Assembly (NCBI RefSeq): GCF_034676545.1
Contig: NZ_JAUCBZ010000015.1
Coordinates: 3,255,001 to 3,319,000 of the forward strand
DNA length: 64,000 bases
DNA from: Pararhodobacter sp.
GTDB lineage: Bacteria > Pseudomonadota > Alphaproteobacteria > Rhodobacterales > Rhodobacteraceae
Direction: 5' to 3'
The notes beneath the pieces were generated by a model, which made no database searches, was not told the DNA's origin, and worked only from the letters and a program-made list of their open reading frames with translations. Numbering within the stretch: position 1 is the stretch's first letter; every line of letters begins with the position of its first letter. Of the stretch, positions 25,197 to 33,870 are shown piece after piece. A program made the translations under genes and the position numbers.

Positions 25197-26264
25197 ATGT
25201 CAAACTCTGACCCGGCCCCGCGCGCCCTGCGGCTGGAGCTTGCGCTGTCTGCCGGCTTGGCGCTGCCCGAAACGGGCACCATCGCCGTGTTTCACCCGCA
25301 GGCCGGCGAATTCTTCACGCCGCTGCCGCGTGAGCGTGTGCACATCATCACCCCCCATGCACCCGATCACGCCAATTTTGCCGCCCAGGGCTATGCCTGC
25401 CACACGGCACCTGACGGCCGCTATGGCGCCGCCATGATCTGCATGCCGCGCAGCCGTGCCGAGGCGCGCGACCTGATCGCCACCGCCAGCACAATCACCG
25501 ACGGGCCGATCATCCTTGACGGTCAGAAATATGACGGGATCGACGCCATGCTGCGCGAGCTGCGTGGCCGCACCCACCTCAGCGAGGCAATTGCCAAGGG
25601 CCATGGCAAGATCGCCTGGTTCGACGCCAGCCCCGATTTCGACGATTGGCACGCCCTGCCCGGCCACTGCACCGACGCCGAGGGCCGCGCTTACGCCACG
25701 CGTGCCGGCACGTTTTCCGCCGACGGCATCGACCCGGCCTCGGTGCTTTTGGCGCAATCCCTGCCCTCGGGCCTCAAAGGCATCGCGGCCGATCTTGGCG
25801 CGGGTTGGGGCTATCTGTCGGCGCAGCTCCTGGCCAAGGCCCCCGGCCTGAGCGCCGTGCACCTGATCGATTCCGACGCGCGCGCGCTGGCCTGCGCCCG
25901 CCAGAACATCACCGACCCACGCGCGGTTTTCCATTGGGCCGACGCGACCAGCCCCCTGCCGCGGCTCTTGTTCGACGTTGTGATCATGAACCCGCCGTTC
26001 CATTCCAGCCGCGAGGCACGCCCGCAATTGGGCACGGCCTTCATCCGGACCGCCGCCGCCATGCTGAAACCATCGGGCCAATTGTTCCTCGTCGCGAACC
26101 GCCATTTGCCCTATGAAACCACCCTGGCCGCAGTGTTCCGCAAACACACCGAGCTTCCCGGCGCACCGGGTTTCAAGTTATACCACGCCGAAGGGCCGCT
26201 GAAGCAAGCCGCCTCCAGCAGCAATCGGCCAAGTTCCAACCACCGATCAGGGCGACGCGCATGA
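25197..26264 (+). CDS. RsmC-like class I methyltransferase
   Basis: 355 residues from the ATG at 25197; a GTG at 25191 is an alternative. The tandem-domain RsmC/RlmG layout is seen. The degenerate N-terminal half lacks a SAM motif. The C-terminal half has GIAADLGAGWGYLSAQLL (motif I) and VIMNPPFHSSRE (NPPF catalytic motif of N2-guanine or N6-adenine methyltransferases). It probably modifies rRNA guanine. The Ser/Arg-rich tail overlaps the SDR start by 4 bases (ATGA), so the two are coupled. Confidence 0.85.
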   Translation: MSNSDPAPRALRLELALSAGLALPETGTIAVFHPQAGEFFTPLPRERVHIITPHAPDHANFAAQGYACHTAPDGRYGAAMICMPRSRAEARDLIATASTITDGPIILDGQKYDGIDAMLRELRGRTHLSEAIAKGHGKIAWFDASPDFDDWHALPGHCTDAEGRAYATRAGTFSADGIDPASVLLAQSLPSGLKGIAADLGAGWGYLSAQLLAKAPGLSAVHLIDSDARALACARQNITDPRAVFHWADATSPLPRLLFDVVIMNPPFHSSREARPQLGTAFIRTAAAMLKPSGQLFLVANRHLPYETTLAAVFRKHTELPGAPGFKLYHAEGPLKQAASSSNRPSSNHRSGRRA

Positions 26265-27067
26265 CCTTTTCTATCGCCGGAAAAACCGCCATCATCACCG
26301 GTGCCGCCTCGGGCATCGGTCACGCGATTGCCCGTCATTTTCTGGATGAGGGCGCGAATGTCGTGTTTGCCGATCTGTCGGACAAACGGTTGAAATCCGG
26401 CTGCGAAGATCTGGCAGACCACCCGAATGCACGGCTCGTCGTGGGGGATCTGCGCGAAAAACTGAATGTGGCCAACCTGTTGTCTGCCACGATCAACTCG
26501 TTTGAACGGGTGGACATCCTGATCAATGCGGCGCGCATGTTCTGTACAACGGACCCGCTGGACCCCGCCGATACCAGTGTCGAGAAAGCCCTGGATCAAA
26601 ACCTGCACGTCGCGTTGCGCCTGAGCCGCGCCGTAGCCCGCCGCATGATCCTGCAAGCCGAAACCGATGAGTCGGAAAGCGCCGATGCCGGAACAATCGT
26701 CAACCTCAGCTCGTTGGCCGCGCATCGCACGCAGCCTGATTTGCTGGGCTTTTCCATCAGCAACGCCGCGTTGGAGCAGATGACCCGCTCGCTGGCCGTC
26801 TCGCTGGCGCCGCATCACATCCGCGTGAATGCGATTGCCGCGGGTTCGGTGATGTCCGGCAGTTTGCGCGACGCGATTGCCGAAAACAGTGATTACCGCG
26901 ACGCGATCATCGAGGGCACGCCCCTGCACCGGATCGGCACCGCCAAGGAAGTCGCCGAAGCGGCGCAATTCCTGGCCTCGCCCGCGTCGAGCTTCATCAC
27001 CGGGCAAATCATCGGCCTGGATGGCGGACGCTCGCTGTTGGACTCGGTGCAACGCCCCGCGCACTGA
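26261..27067 (+). CDS. SDR-family protein lacking the catalytic Tyr and Lys
   Basis: 268 residues. The Rossmann cofactor motif is intact (TGAASGIGHAIA, residues 13-24) and so is the NxxxxLR Asn region (QNLHVALR). The YxxxK active site reads FSISN (F164, N168), followed by AALEQMTRSLAV as in true SDRs. Both key catalytic residues are therefore changed, while the fold and the terminal FITGQIIGLDGG are preserved. The usual NNAG motif is also altered (INAAR). It probably binds NAD(P) or has a structural or regulatory role. It overlaps the RsmC-like gene by 4 bases, suggesting a linked function. Confidence 0.85.
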   Translation: MTFSIAGKTAIITGAASGIGHAIARHFLDEGANVVFADLSDKRLKSGCEDLADHPNARLVVGDLREKLNVANLLSATINSFERVDILINAARMFCTTDPLDPADTSVEKALDQNLHVALRLSRAVARRMILQAETDESESADAGTIVNLSSLAAHRTQPDLLGFSISNAALEQMTRSLAVSLAPHHIRVNAIAAGSVMSGSLRDAIAENSDYRDAIIEGTPLHRIGTAKEVAEAAQFLASPASSFITGQIIGLDGGRSLLDSVQRPAH

Positions 27068-27088
27068 CCCTTCGCCAACCTGCGCGCC

Positions 27089-29548
27089 TCAGAAACGTTC
27101 GATCAACCGGTTGAGATAGTCGCGCTCATCCTCGGGCCGCTCCAATTCTGACGAGCGACGGCGGATTTCGTCCAGCAATTCCCGGGCCCGTTCGCGCGCA
27201 TCCGCGCCGGGAACCATCGACCCCAAATCCTGAGAATCGCGCGGATCGCCGCGCTCACGCCCCAACGGGTCGCGCCCTGCCCCTTGGGCCTGACCTTGCT
27301 GCCCGTCACCCTCGGCCTCGGCGCGTTCGCGCAGATCGGCGGTTTGCGCCTCGCGGAAATGGCGCAAACCCTCGCGCATCGCGTCCAAAGCCTCGGCCTG
27401 CCGCTCCAAGGCGCCGCGTGCGTCGCCCTCCTCCAGAGCTTCGGCCGCGCGGTCCATCGCGCGCCCGGCCTCCTCCAGCGCATCAAGCCCGGCATCGGCC
27501 TCGGGTGTGCCTTCGCCCGGCACTTCGTCCAACTGCTGTTCGCGCAATTGCTCGCTCAGGCGTTGCTGGCGCTCGGCCAGATCGTCCATTGCCGCTTCGC
27601 CGTCCTTGCCCGTCTCGCCATTTTCGCCAAATTGGTCCTGCAACTCCTGAAAGGTCTCGTCGGCCAGGCTCTGCTGGTCGTTCAACGTCTCGCCCAACCC
27701 CTCCATCGTCTGATCGCCGGGCATCGGCTCTCCGCCTTCGCCCGGCGTCATTTGCAGGTTTTCCAGCAGCGCATTGAGTTGCGCCATCAAGTCGGCGGCC
27801 TCATCCATGCGGCCTTCTTCCATCAGCGCCTGAATGCGATCCATCAACTCCTGAATCTGACCCTGCGTGACCTCCATTTGCTCACGCTCACCCTGATCGC
27901 GCTGGTCGCCGCCGTTCTCATCGCCCGGTTCCATCTGCTCGGCCAGCATCTCCATGTAATCGCGCGTCGCGTCGCGCAATTCATCCATCAATTCCGCGAT
28001 TTCATCGGGCGAGGCCCCGTTGCGCATCGCCTCATCCAGCCGCTCTTGCGCGCGATGCAGGCGTTCGCGGGCATTGGCCAACTCGCCCTCTTCGATCAGC
28101 AAGGCAAGGTCCCACAGGTTCTGCGCCAGCTCGTCGCGCGCCTCGGCGGTCCATGTCTCATCGTCCAGCCGCGTCTCGATGAAATCCACCGCACCGCGGA
28201 TCATCACCGGCGCACCCTCGAACCGAAACGCCCCCTCGGAGCGGTCCAGCATTGCGCGCATCAACTGCGCCGAGCGCCGCGCATTCTCGCGGTTCCACAA
28301 CAGATCGCTGCGGATTTCCGCCAGCGCCATCGCCGCGGGTTCAAAGAAACGCCGCCCCGGCAGCACCGCCGTTTCGGGTTGGCTGACACCGACTTGACCC
28401 GCCGCATCCGACACGCTCAACACCACCTGAACCGGCCGATGCGCCCAGGGGTGCAGCGACAGGTCTTCGCGCAGGGTATCAGTGATATTCGCGCGGTCGC
28501 CACTGATCGGCATCGGCAATTGCAGCCGCAGGGGCGCGCGCGCTTCCGGCGGCAACACCCGCCCGTGACGGCGATCCACCGCCGCCAGATCCAGCGTGAT
28601 CTCGGCCTCGCCCAGCGTCACGCCATAATCATCCGCGGCGGAAAACGGCTGCTCCAGCACACCGCCACGCGCGCGGGTCATCGGCCCCGCCACGCTGACC
28701 AGCGGCACCGCATCCGGCGCCACCATGACCTGCCATTCGCGCCCGGCCGGCCCGTCAATGCTCACGCGGCCCGAATGCCGCGCGGTGAAGTCCAGCGCCT
28801 GCCCGGTTTCATCGCTCTGCACGCCCTCATCCAGCGATTGCTGCAAGGTCAACGCGCCGGGCGCGCCATAAAACCGCACAATCACGCGGCTGCCCTGCGG
28901 CACGACAAACCCGTCGCGGGTGATTTCATTCAGATAAAGCCCCGGTCGCCCGGTATAGGCAGGCGGCGTGATCCACCCCTCCCACGAGGGGCCAATCGCA
29001 GCGCCAGCACTGCCCGGCAACCCGGACAAGCCGCCATTTTGCCCCGGCACCGCAAACAACAGCGCGACAGCGGCGGCGCTCAGGGCGACAAGCCGAAATC
29101 CGAACGGGTCTTGCCGCGCCAAGGCCGGTTTGGGGCCGACCGGGCGCGCCTCGGCCGCGCGCGCGGCCATGCGTCTGCGGTGCGCCTCCCACAGCGCCGC
29201 CGACGCCGGATCATCGGCATTGATCGCTTGCGCATCGCTCAACGCGGCCAAGGGGCGCCCGGTCAGTGTGCGGTCAAGGCGGGCCACCGCTTCGGCGCGC
29301 GACGGCCAGCGAAAGCGCCACAGGCCCAGCGCCAGACTTGCCAGAACGATCACGACAATCGCGCCCGCAACCCACAGCGACAGATCGCCCGGCAAGCGCG
29401 CGTGCAGATCGAACGCCCAGGCCACCGCCGCCAAAAGCGCCAGCGACACCGGCAACCACAGCGCCCGCGCGGCACGCTCCACCACCATCCCGGCGCGCGT
29501 CAGAAACAGCGCGCGCGAAACAGTCTGGAGCGGATCGGTGGACGCCAT
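27089..29548 (-). CDS. TIGR02302 / DUF4175 membrane protein
   Basis: 819 residues, ATG at 29548 with GAGG upstream. Two N-terminal transmembrane helices (about residues 28-75) and a third near 150-170 precede a beta-rich extracytoplasmic region. The C-terminal ~350 residues are strongly Glu/Gln/Met/Arg-rich and predicted helical, for example LMDRIQALMEEGRMDEAADL. This matches the alphaproteobacterial family TIGR02302 (DUF4175), of unknown function. It lies 27 bases after lysA at the end of the argH-lysA operon, an arrangement typical of Rhodobacteraceae. Confidence 0.88.
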   Translation of the reverse strand: MASTDPLQTVSRALFLTRAGMVVERAARALWLPVSLALLAAVAWAFDLHARLPGDLSLWVAGAIVVIVLASLALGLWRFRWPSRAEAVARLDRTLTGRPLAALSDAQAINADDPASAALWEAHRRRMAARAAEARPVGPKPALARQDPFGFRLVALSAAAVALLFAVPGQNGGLSGLPGSAGAAIGPSWEGWITPPAYTGRPGLYLNEITRDGFVVPQGSRVIVRFYGAPGALTLQQSLDEGVQSDETGQALDFTARHSGRVSIDGPAGREWQVMVAPDAVPLVSVAGPMTRARGGVLEQPFSAADDYGVTLGEAEITLDLAAVDRRHGRVLPPEARAPLRLQLPMPISGDRANITDTLREDLSLHPWAHRPVQVVLSVSDAAGQVGVSQPETAVLPGRRFFEPAAMALAEIRSDLLWNRENARRSAQLMRAMLDRSEGAFRFEGAPVMIRGAVDFIETRLDDETWTAEARDELAQNLWDLALLIEEGELANARERLHRAQERLDEAMRNGASPDEIAELMDELRDATRDYMEMLAEQMEPGDENGGDQRDQGEREQMEVTQGQIQELMDRIQALMEEGRMDEAADLMAQLNALLENLQMTPGEGGEPMPGDQTMEGLGETLNDQQSLADETFQELQDQFGENGETGKDGEAAMDDLAERQQRLSEQLREQQLDEVPGEGTPEADAGLDALEEAGRAMDRAAEALEEGDARGALERQAEALDAMREGLRHFREAQTADLRERAEAEGDGQQGQAQGAGRDPLGRERGDPRDSQDLGSMVPGADARERARELLDEIRRRSSELERPEDERDYLNRLIERF

Positions 29549-29575
29549 CAGGAACCTCGTTGCCTTGCGCTGACC

Positions 29576-30841
29576 TTACAGCCAGTCCGGTATTTTATCG
29601 CGCGCAATCATCTCATCATAGCTCGGACGGGCACGAATGACCGCAAAGTGATCGCCTGAGACCAGAACCTCGGGCACCAGCGGCCGCGAATTGTATTCCG
29701 ACGCCATCACCGCGCCATACGCCCCCGCCGACCGAAAGGCGATCCGCTCGCCCGCCGCAATCATCGGCATGGCGCGCTGCTTGGCAAAGGTATCGCCGGA
29801 TTCGCAGATCGGCCCGACAATATCGACCGGCATCATCGGCTCTCCGGGCGTGGCCTCGATCAGCGGCTCGATGTCATGGTGTGCGCCATACATGGCCGGG
29901 CGGATCAGGTCATTCATCGCCGCATCGACGATCAGGAATTCGCGCTCCTCGGCCTGCTTGCGATAGATCACCTCGGTGACCAGCACCCCGGCATTGCCCG
30001 AAATCAGGCGTCCCGGCTCGATCTCGATCTCGCAACCCAGATCGCCCAGCACCCGCTTGACCATCGCACCGTATTCCAGCGGCAACGGCGGCGCCTCGTT
30101 CGAGCGCGTATAGGGGATGCCCAGCCCGCCGCCCAGATCGAGCCGTTCGATCGCGTGTCCATCGGCGCGCAACTCATGCACCAGATCCGCCATTTTCGTA
30201 TACGCCGCGTCGAACGGCTCCAGCGAGACCAACTGGCTGCCGATGTGCATATCGACGCCAATCACCTTCAGCCCCGGCAGTTTGGCGGCGCGCGCATAAA
30301 TCTCGCGGGCGTGGCTGATCGGCACGCCGAACTTGTCCTCTTTGCGCCCGGTGCTGATTTTCTCATGCGTTTTGGCGTCCACATCCGGGTTCACGCGCAG
30401 GGTGATCGGCGCGATCAGGCCCAGCGCGGTGGCGACCTGTGACAGCGCCTCCAACTCGGGCTCGGATTCCACGTTGAACTGCCGCACGCCCCCTTGCAAC
30501 GCTTGGCGCATCTCGTCGCGGGTCTTGCCGACCCCCGAAAACACGATCCGCTCGCCGGGCACACCCGCGGCCTTGGCGCGCAGGTATTCGCCGATTGACA
30601 CCACATCCATCCCCGCGCCCAGATCGCCCAACAGCTTGAGCACCGCGACATTGGAGTTCGACTTGACCGCAAAGCAGATCAGGTGCGGCAGCGGGTCCAG
30701 CGCCTCTTTGAACAGCAGGAAATGCCGTGTCAGCGTGGCGGCAGAATAACAATAAAACGGTGTACCCACCGTTTCCGCAATCTCGGAAAGCGCGACATCT
30801 TCGGCAAACAACTGCCCGTTTTTATAGAGAAAATGATCCAA
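29576..30841 (-). CDS. lysA: Diaminopimelate decarboxylase
   Basis: Last step of lysine synthesis: meso-diaminopimelate to L-lysine with PLP. 421 residues. The start is a TTG at 30841, supported by a GGAGG site 5 bases upstream and by the usual N-terminus MDHFLYKNGQL. The PLP lysine is in CFAVKSNSNVAVLK; GGGLGIPY and EPGRLISGNAGVLVTEV bind the phosphate; CESGDTFAK provides the active-site Cys region. It is co-transcribed with argH, a small lipoprotein and DUF2834 upstream, and TIGR02302 downstream. Confidence 0.95.
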   Translation of the reverse strand: MDHFLYKNGQLFAEDVALSEIAETVGTPFYCYSAATLTRHFLLFKEALDPLPHLICFAVKSNSNVAVLKLLGDLGAGMDVVSIGEYLRAKAAGVPGERIVFSGVGKTRDEMRQALQGGVRQFNVESEPELEALSQVATALGLIAPITLRVNPDVDAKTHEKISTGRKEDKFGVPISHAREIYARAAKLPGLKVIGVDMHIGSQLVSLEPFDAAYTKMADLVHELRADGHAIERLDLGGGLGIPYTRSNEAPPLPLEYGAMVKRVLGDLGCEIEIEPGRLISGNAGVLVTEVIYRKQAEEREFLIVDAAMNDLIRPAMYGAHHDIEPLIEATPGEPMMPVDIVGPICESGDTFAKQRAMPMIAAGERIAFRSAGAYGAVMASEYNSRPLVPEVLVSGDHFAVIRARPSYDEMIARDKIPDWL

Positions 30842-30894
30842 CGGACCCTCCGGATAGGCGTATCAAGATTTCAGAAAACCAACATTTGTGGCAT

Positions 30895-31200
30895 TTAGCC
30901 ATCTGATTTCCGCAAGAACAGATAGAGCGGCAGGCCGCAGCTGACACCGATGCAAAACGTGGCCGGGATCGCCAGCAAGCCCCAGCGGTTCGACGTGCGC
31001 GCGGTCTCGACCAGCACCCAGATCGTCAGCGCAATCGCCGCGATGGTCAGGTCCCAGACCAGACCCGAGGTGGCGGCATTCGCGTGCCAGGCCTCGACCA
31101 TGCCCATCAGGGAGAACCCGTGCTCGGTGAACCAGCGCACGAAGTAAGTCATCGGGTGCACCGCGCCCCAGACCGCCAGCGCCAGCCAGAGCCATCTCAC
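30895..31200 (-). CDS. DUF2834 membrane protein
   Basis: 101 residues with three predicted transmembrane helices (about residues 3-22, 48-66 and 76-94). The GTG at 31200 overlaps the stop of the upstream lipoprotein (GTGA), which argues for coupling. A GTG at 31215 would add 5 residues. GxxxPxxYFxxWxxEHGF and SxxxxDLxIAxxAL fit DUF2834. Function unknown. Confidence 0.75.
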   Translation of the reverse strand: MRWLWLALAVWGAVHPMTYFVRWFTEHGFSLMGMVEAWHANAATSGLVWDLTIAAIALTIWVLVETARTSNRWGLLAIPATFCIGVSCGLPLYLFLRKSDG

Positions 31201-31319
31201 AACTCGGCGTCCCACAACTCCGTCAGATCCATGCCGCCCGCGACGCGCGGCGGTTCACCCGCACCGCATCCGACCAGCACCGAAAGCCCGGCGAGCGCGA
31301 CCCAAATCGACCATTTCAT
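31197..31319 (-). CDS. 40-residue lipoprotein downstream of argH
   Basis: MKWSIWVALAGLSVLVGC begins a lipoprotein signal with lipobox LVGC, followed by GAGEPPRVAGGMDLTELWD and the stop. The ATG overlaps the argH stop (ATGA, 31319-31316) and its own stop overlaps the GTG of DUF2834. These two 4-base overlaps make it a coupled operon member, not chance. Small lipoproteins after argH are common in Rhodobacteraceae. The mature peptide is only about 23 residues. Confidence 0.75.
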   Translation of the reverse strand: MKWSIWVALAGLSVLVGCGAGEPPRVAGGMDLTELWDAEL

Positions 31320-32704
31320 CCCAGCACCTCCTGCCAGCGCGCAACATGCACCCGCACCTGATCCGGCGCGGTGCCCCCATAAGAGACCCGCGAACGCACC
31401 GAGTTGTCCACTCCCAACACGCCAAACACGTCAGAGGTGATACCTTTATGGACCGATTGCATCTGCGCCAATGTCAGATCCGGCAAATCAATCCCCGCAT
31501 CCTCGGCCATTTTCACCAGCGCGCCGGTGACGTGATGCGCCTCGCGGAACGGCAGGTTCAGCGCCCGCACCAGCCAGTCGGCAAGGTCCGTCGCGGTCGA
31601 AAACCCCGAGGCCGCGGCCAGCGCCAGCGCCTCGGTATTCGCGGTCATATCGCGCACCATCCCCTCCATCGCGGCGAGGCCCAGCATGAGGTTGTCGGCG
31701 GCGTCGAACACCTGCTCCTTGTCCTCTTGCATGTCCTTGGAATAGGTCAGCGCCAGTCCCTTCATCACCGTGAACAAGGCCACCGTCGCCCCCAGTATCC
31801 GGCCCAGCTTGGCGCGCAGCAATTCGGCGGCGTCCGGGTTCTTTTTCTGCGGCATGATGCTGGACCCGGTGGTGAAGCTGTCCGACAGCCGTACAAAGCG
31901 GAACTGCGCCGAGGACCAGATCACCAGTTCTTCGGCAAAACGGCTCAGGTGCATCGCGCAGATCGACGAAGCGCACAGGAACTCCAGCGCGAAATCCCGG
32001 TCAGAGACGCTATCCAGGCTGTTGGCTGTCGGGCGGTCAAACCCCAGCGCCGCGGCCGTTGCGTGGCGATCAATCGGAAAGGACGTGCCCGCCAGAGCCG
32101 CCGCGCCCAAGGGGCATTCGTTCATCCGGCGGCGTGCATCCTGAAACCGGCTTTTGTCACGCGCCAGCATCTCGACATAAGCCAGCATGTGATGACCCCA
32201 GGTCACCGGCTGCGCGGTCTGCAAATGCGTGAACCCGGGCATGACCCAGTCGGCGCCTGCCTCGGCCTGTCCCAGAAACGCCCGCATCAACGCGTCGATC
32301 CCCTCGATCGCCGCGTCGCATTGCGCGCGCACCCACAGCCGGAAATCCAGCGCCACCTGATCATTGCGGGACCGCGCCGTGTGCAAGCGACCCGCCGGTT
32401 CGCCGATGATTTCTTTCAACCGCGCCTCGATATTCATGTGAATATCTTCCAGCGCCGGCTTGAACTGGAATTTTCCGGCCTCGATCTCGGCCTTGACCTG
32501 CAACAGCCCGGCGTCGATGGCCTGCTGATCCGCCTGTGTCACGATGCATTGCGCCGCCAGCATCGCGGCATGGGCGCGGCTGCCCTCGATATCCTGGGCA
32601 AACAGGCGTTTGTCGAACCCGATCGAGGCGTTGATTGCCTCCATGATTGCATTGACGCCCCCCGCAAAGCGGCCGCCCCACATGGTGTTTGCGCCGTCAC
32701 TCAT
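31316..32704 (-). CDS. argH: Argininosuccinate lyase
   Basis: Cleaves argininosuccinate to arginine and fumarate. 462 residues from the ATG at 32704 (GGGGA ribosome site). Motifs: MWGGRFAGG at the start, SRNDQVALDFRLW, TAQPVTWGHH (catalytic His region) and GSSIMPQKKNPD (mobile loop with the catalytic Ser). First gene of the minus-strand operon ending with TIGR02302. The 168-base divergent spacer to the EAL gene should hold both promoters. Confidence 0.96.
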   Translation of the reverse strand: MSDGANTMWGGRFAGGVNAIMEAINASIGFDKRLFAQDIEGSRAHAAMLAAQCIVTQADQQAIDAGLLQVKAEIEAGKFQFKPALEDIHMNIEARLKEIIGEPAGRLHTARSRNDQVALDFRLWVRAQCDAAIEGIDALMRAFLGQAEAGADWVMPGFTHLQTAQPVTWGHHMLAYVEMLARDKSRFQDARRRMNECPLGAAALAGTSFPIDRHATAAALGFDRPTANSLDSVSDRDFALEFLCASSICAMHLSRFAEELVIWSSAQFRFVRLSDSFTTGSSIMPQKKNPDAAELLRAKLGRILGATVALFTVMKGLALTYSKDMQEDKEQVFDAADNLMLGLAAMEGMVRDMTANTEALALAAASGFSTATDLADWLVRALNLPFREAHHVTGALVKMAEDAGIDLPDLTLAQMQSVHKGITSDVFGVLGVDNSVRSRVSYGGTAPDQVRVHVARWQEVLG

Positions 32705-32872
32705 GGATGTTCCCCAAATAGAAATGTTGCTGTGCCCGTATACGCCGCCGGGCGCGCCCGCGCAATTGCCGCCAATCCGGGCGGCAGCGCGCGAGACGTC
32801 GGAATTCTGTTGCGCCTTCACCGCCTATTAACTGGCGTGGTGCATCGTGGTGCAAATCGCGTGAGGACTGGC

Positions 32873-33712
32873 ATGACCCAATTGCACAATCTACCCCCCC
32901 CACTGCCAGAGGACGGGTTCGACTCGCCTCTCTCGGTTGCGGACCGGATGCGCCGTCAACAAACCATCGAGATGGTGCGCAGCGCGCTGCGCGACAAACG
33001 CGCCATGCTGGCCTATCAGCCGGTGGTTCAGGCGCGCATGACCAACCGCGCCGCCTTTTATGAAGCGTTCATCCGTATCCTCGATGATCAGGGCCGGGTC
33101 ATTCCGGCGCGTGACTTCATGGGGGCGGTCGAAACCAGTGAAATCGGCCGGCAGATCGACTGTCTGGCACTGGAGCTGGGAATGACGGCGCTTGCGCGCG
33201 AACCGTCGATCAGGCTTGCGGTGAATATGTCCGCACGATCAATCGGTTATCCAACTTGGCTGGCAACGCTCGAACGGGGGCTGCGCGCCGACCCCACGAT
33301 TGCCGAGCGCCTGATCCTCGAGATTACCGAAAGCTCGGCGATGCTGATGCCGGAACTCGTGACGGTTTTCATGGCTGACATGCAGGCGCGCGGCATCTGT
33401 TTTGCGCTTGATGACTTCGGCGCGGGCTATACCGCATTTCGTTACCTCAAGGATTTCTATTTCGACATCATCAAGATCGACGGCCAGTTCATCCGCGGCA
33501 TTCACGCCGACCCGGACAATCAGGTCCTGGCTCAGGCCCTGATCGCCATCGCCCGCCAATTCGATATGTTCACGGTCGCCGAATCAGTCGAAACCGCCGA
33601 GGATGCCCGCTACCTGATCGACATCGGTGTCGATTGCCTGCAGGGCTACTATTACGGCATCCCCTCGACAGAGGCGCCCTGGCGAACCTCGAAACTGGCA
33701 AAGCTTGGGTAG
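32873..33712 (+). CDS. EAL-domain protein, putative c-di-GMP phosphodiesterase
   Basis: 279 residues; ATG at 32873 with GAGG upstream. A ~35-residue N-term with no sensor domain is followed by one EAL domain. The signature is YEAFIRI (EAF in place of EAL). Other catalytic elements are kept: Asn in AVNMS, Glu in ITES, the DD pair in LDDFGAGYTAF, KIDGQFI with catalytic Lys, Glu in VAESVET, and QGYYYG. It is therefore probably an active cytosolic c-di-GMP phosphodiesterase. No GGDEF partner nearby. Confidence 0.85.
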   Translation: MTQLHNLPPPLPEDGFDSPLSVADRMRRQQTIEMVRSALRDKRAMLAYQPVVQARMTNRAAFYEAFIRILDDQGRVIPARDFMGAVETSEIGRQIDCLALELGMTALAREPSIRLAVNMSARSIGYPTWLATLERGLRADPTIAERLILEITESSAMLMPELVTVFMADMQARGICFALDDFGAGYTAFRYLKDFYFDIIKIDGQFIRGIHADPDNQVLAQALIAIARQFDMFTVAESVETAEDARYLIDIGVDCLQGYYYGIPSTEAPWRTSKLAKLG

Positions 33713-33870
33713 TATCCCGTTGACAACATCGGTTCTGTCGCAATCGGTCGGGAAAACGGCAATTCGCCCGGCTTTTCTGCTTTGCAACATTGATTTGACT
33801 TGGGGGCGCGCGTAAACCTTTGACATCTGCGCGGTCACAGCGATCGCGCCTTACGCCAAGAGGACCCCGA

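Noticed and set aside
27284..29659. A 791-codon open frame on the plus strand opposite the TIGR02302 gene
   Set aside because: Antisense shadow in high-GC DNA: His/Arg/Gln-rich translation without family motifs, while the minus strand gives a full known family.
30836..30841. lysA start taken as a later ATG
   Set aside because: The TTG at 30841 has a well-placed GGAGG and gives the family's normal N-terminus, so it was accepted as the start.
33719..33760. TTGACA before phaA as a promoter
   Set aside because: No acceptable -10 at 16-18 bases; the spacing and downstream sequence do not support it.
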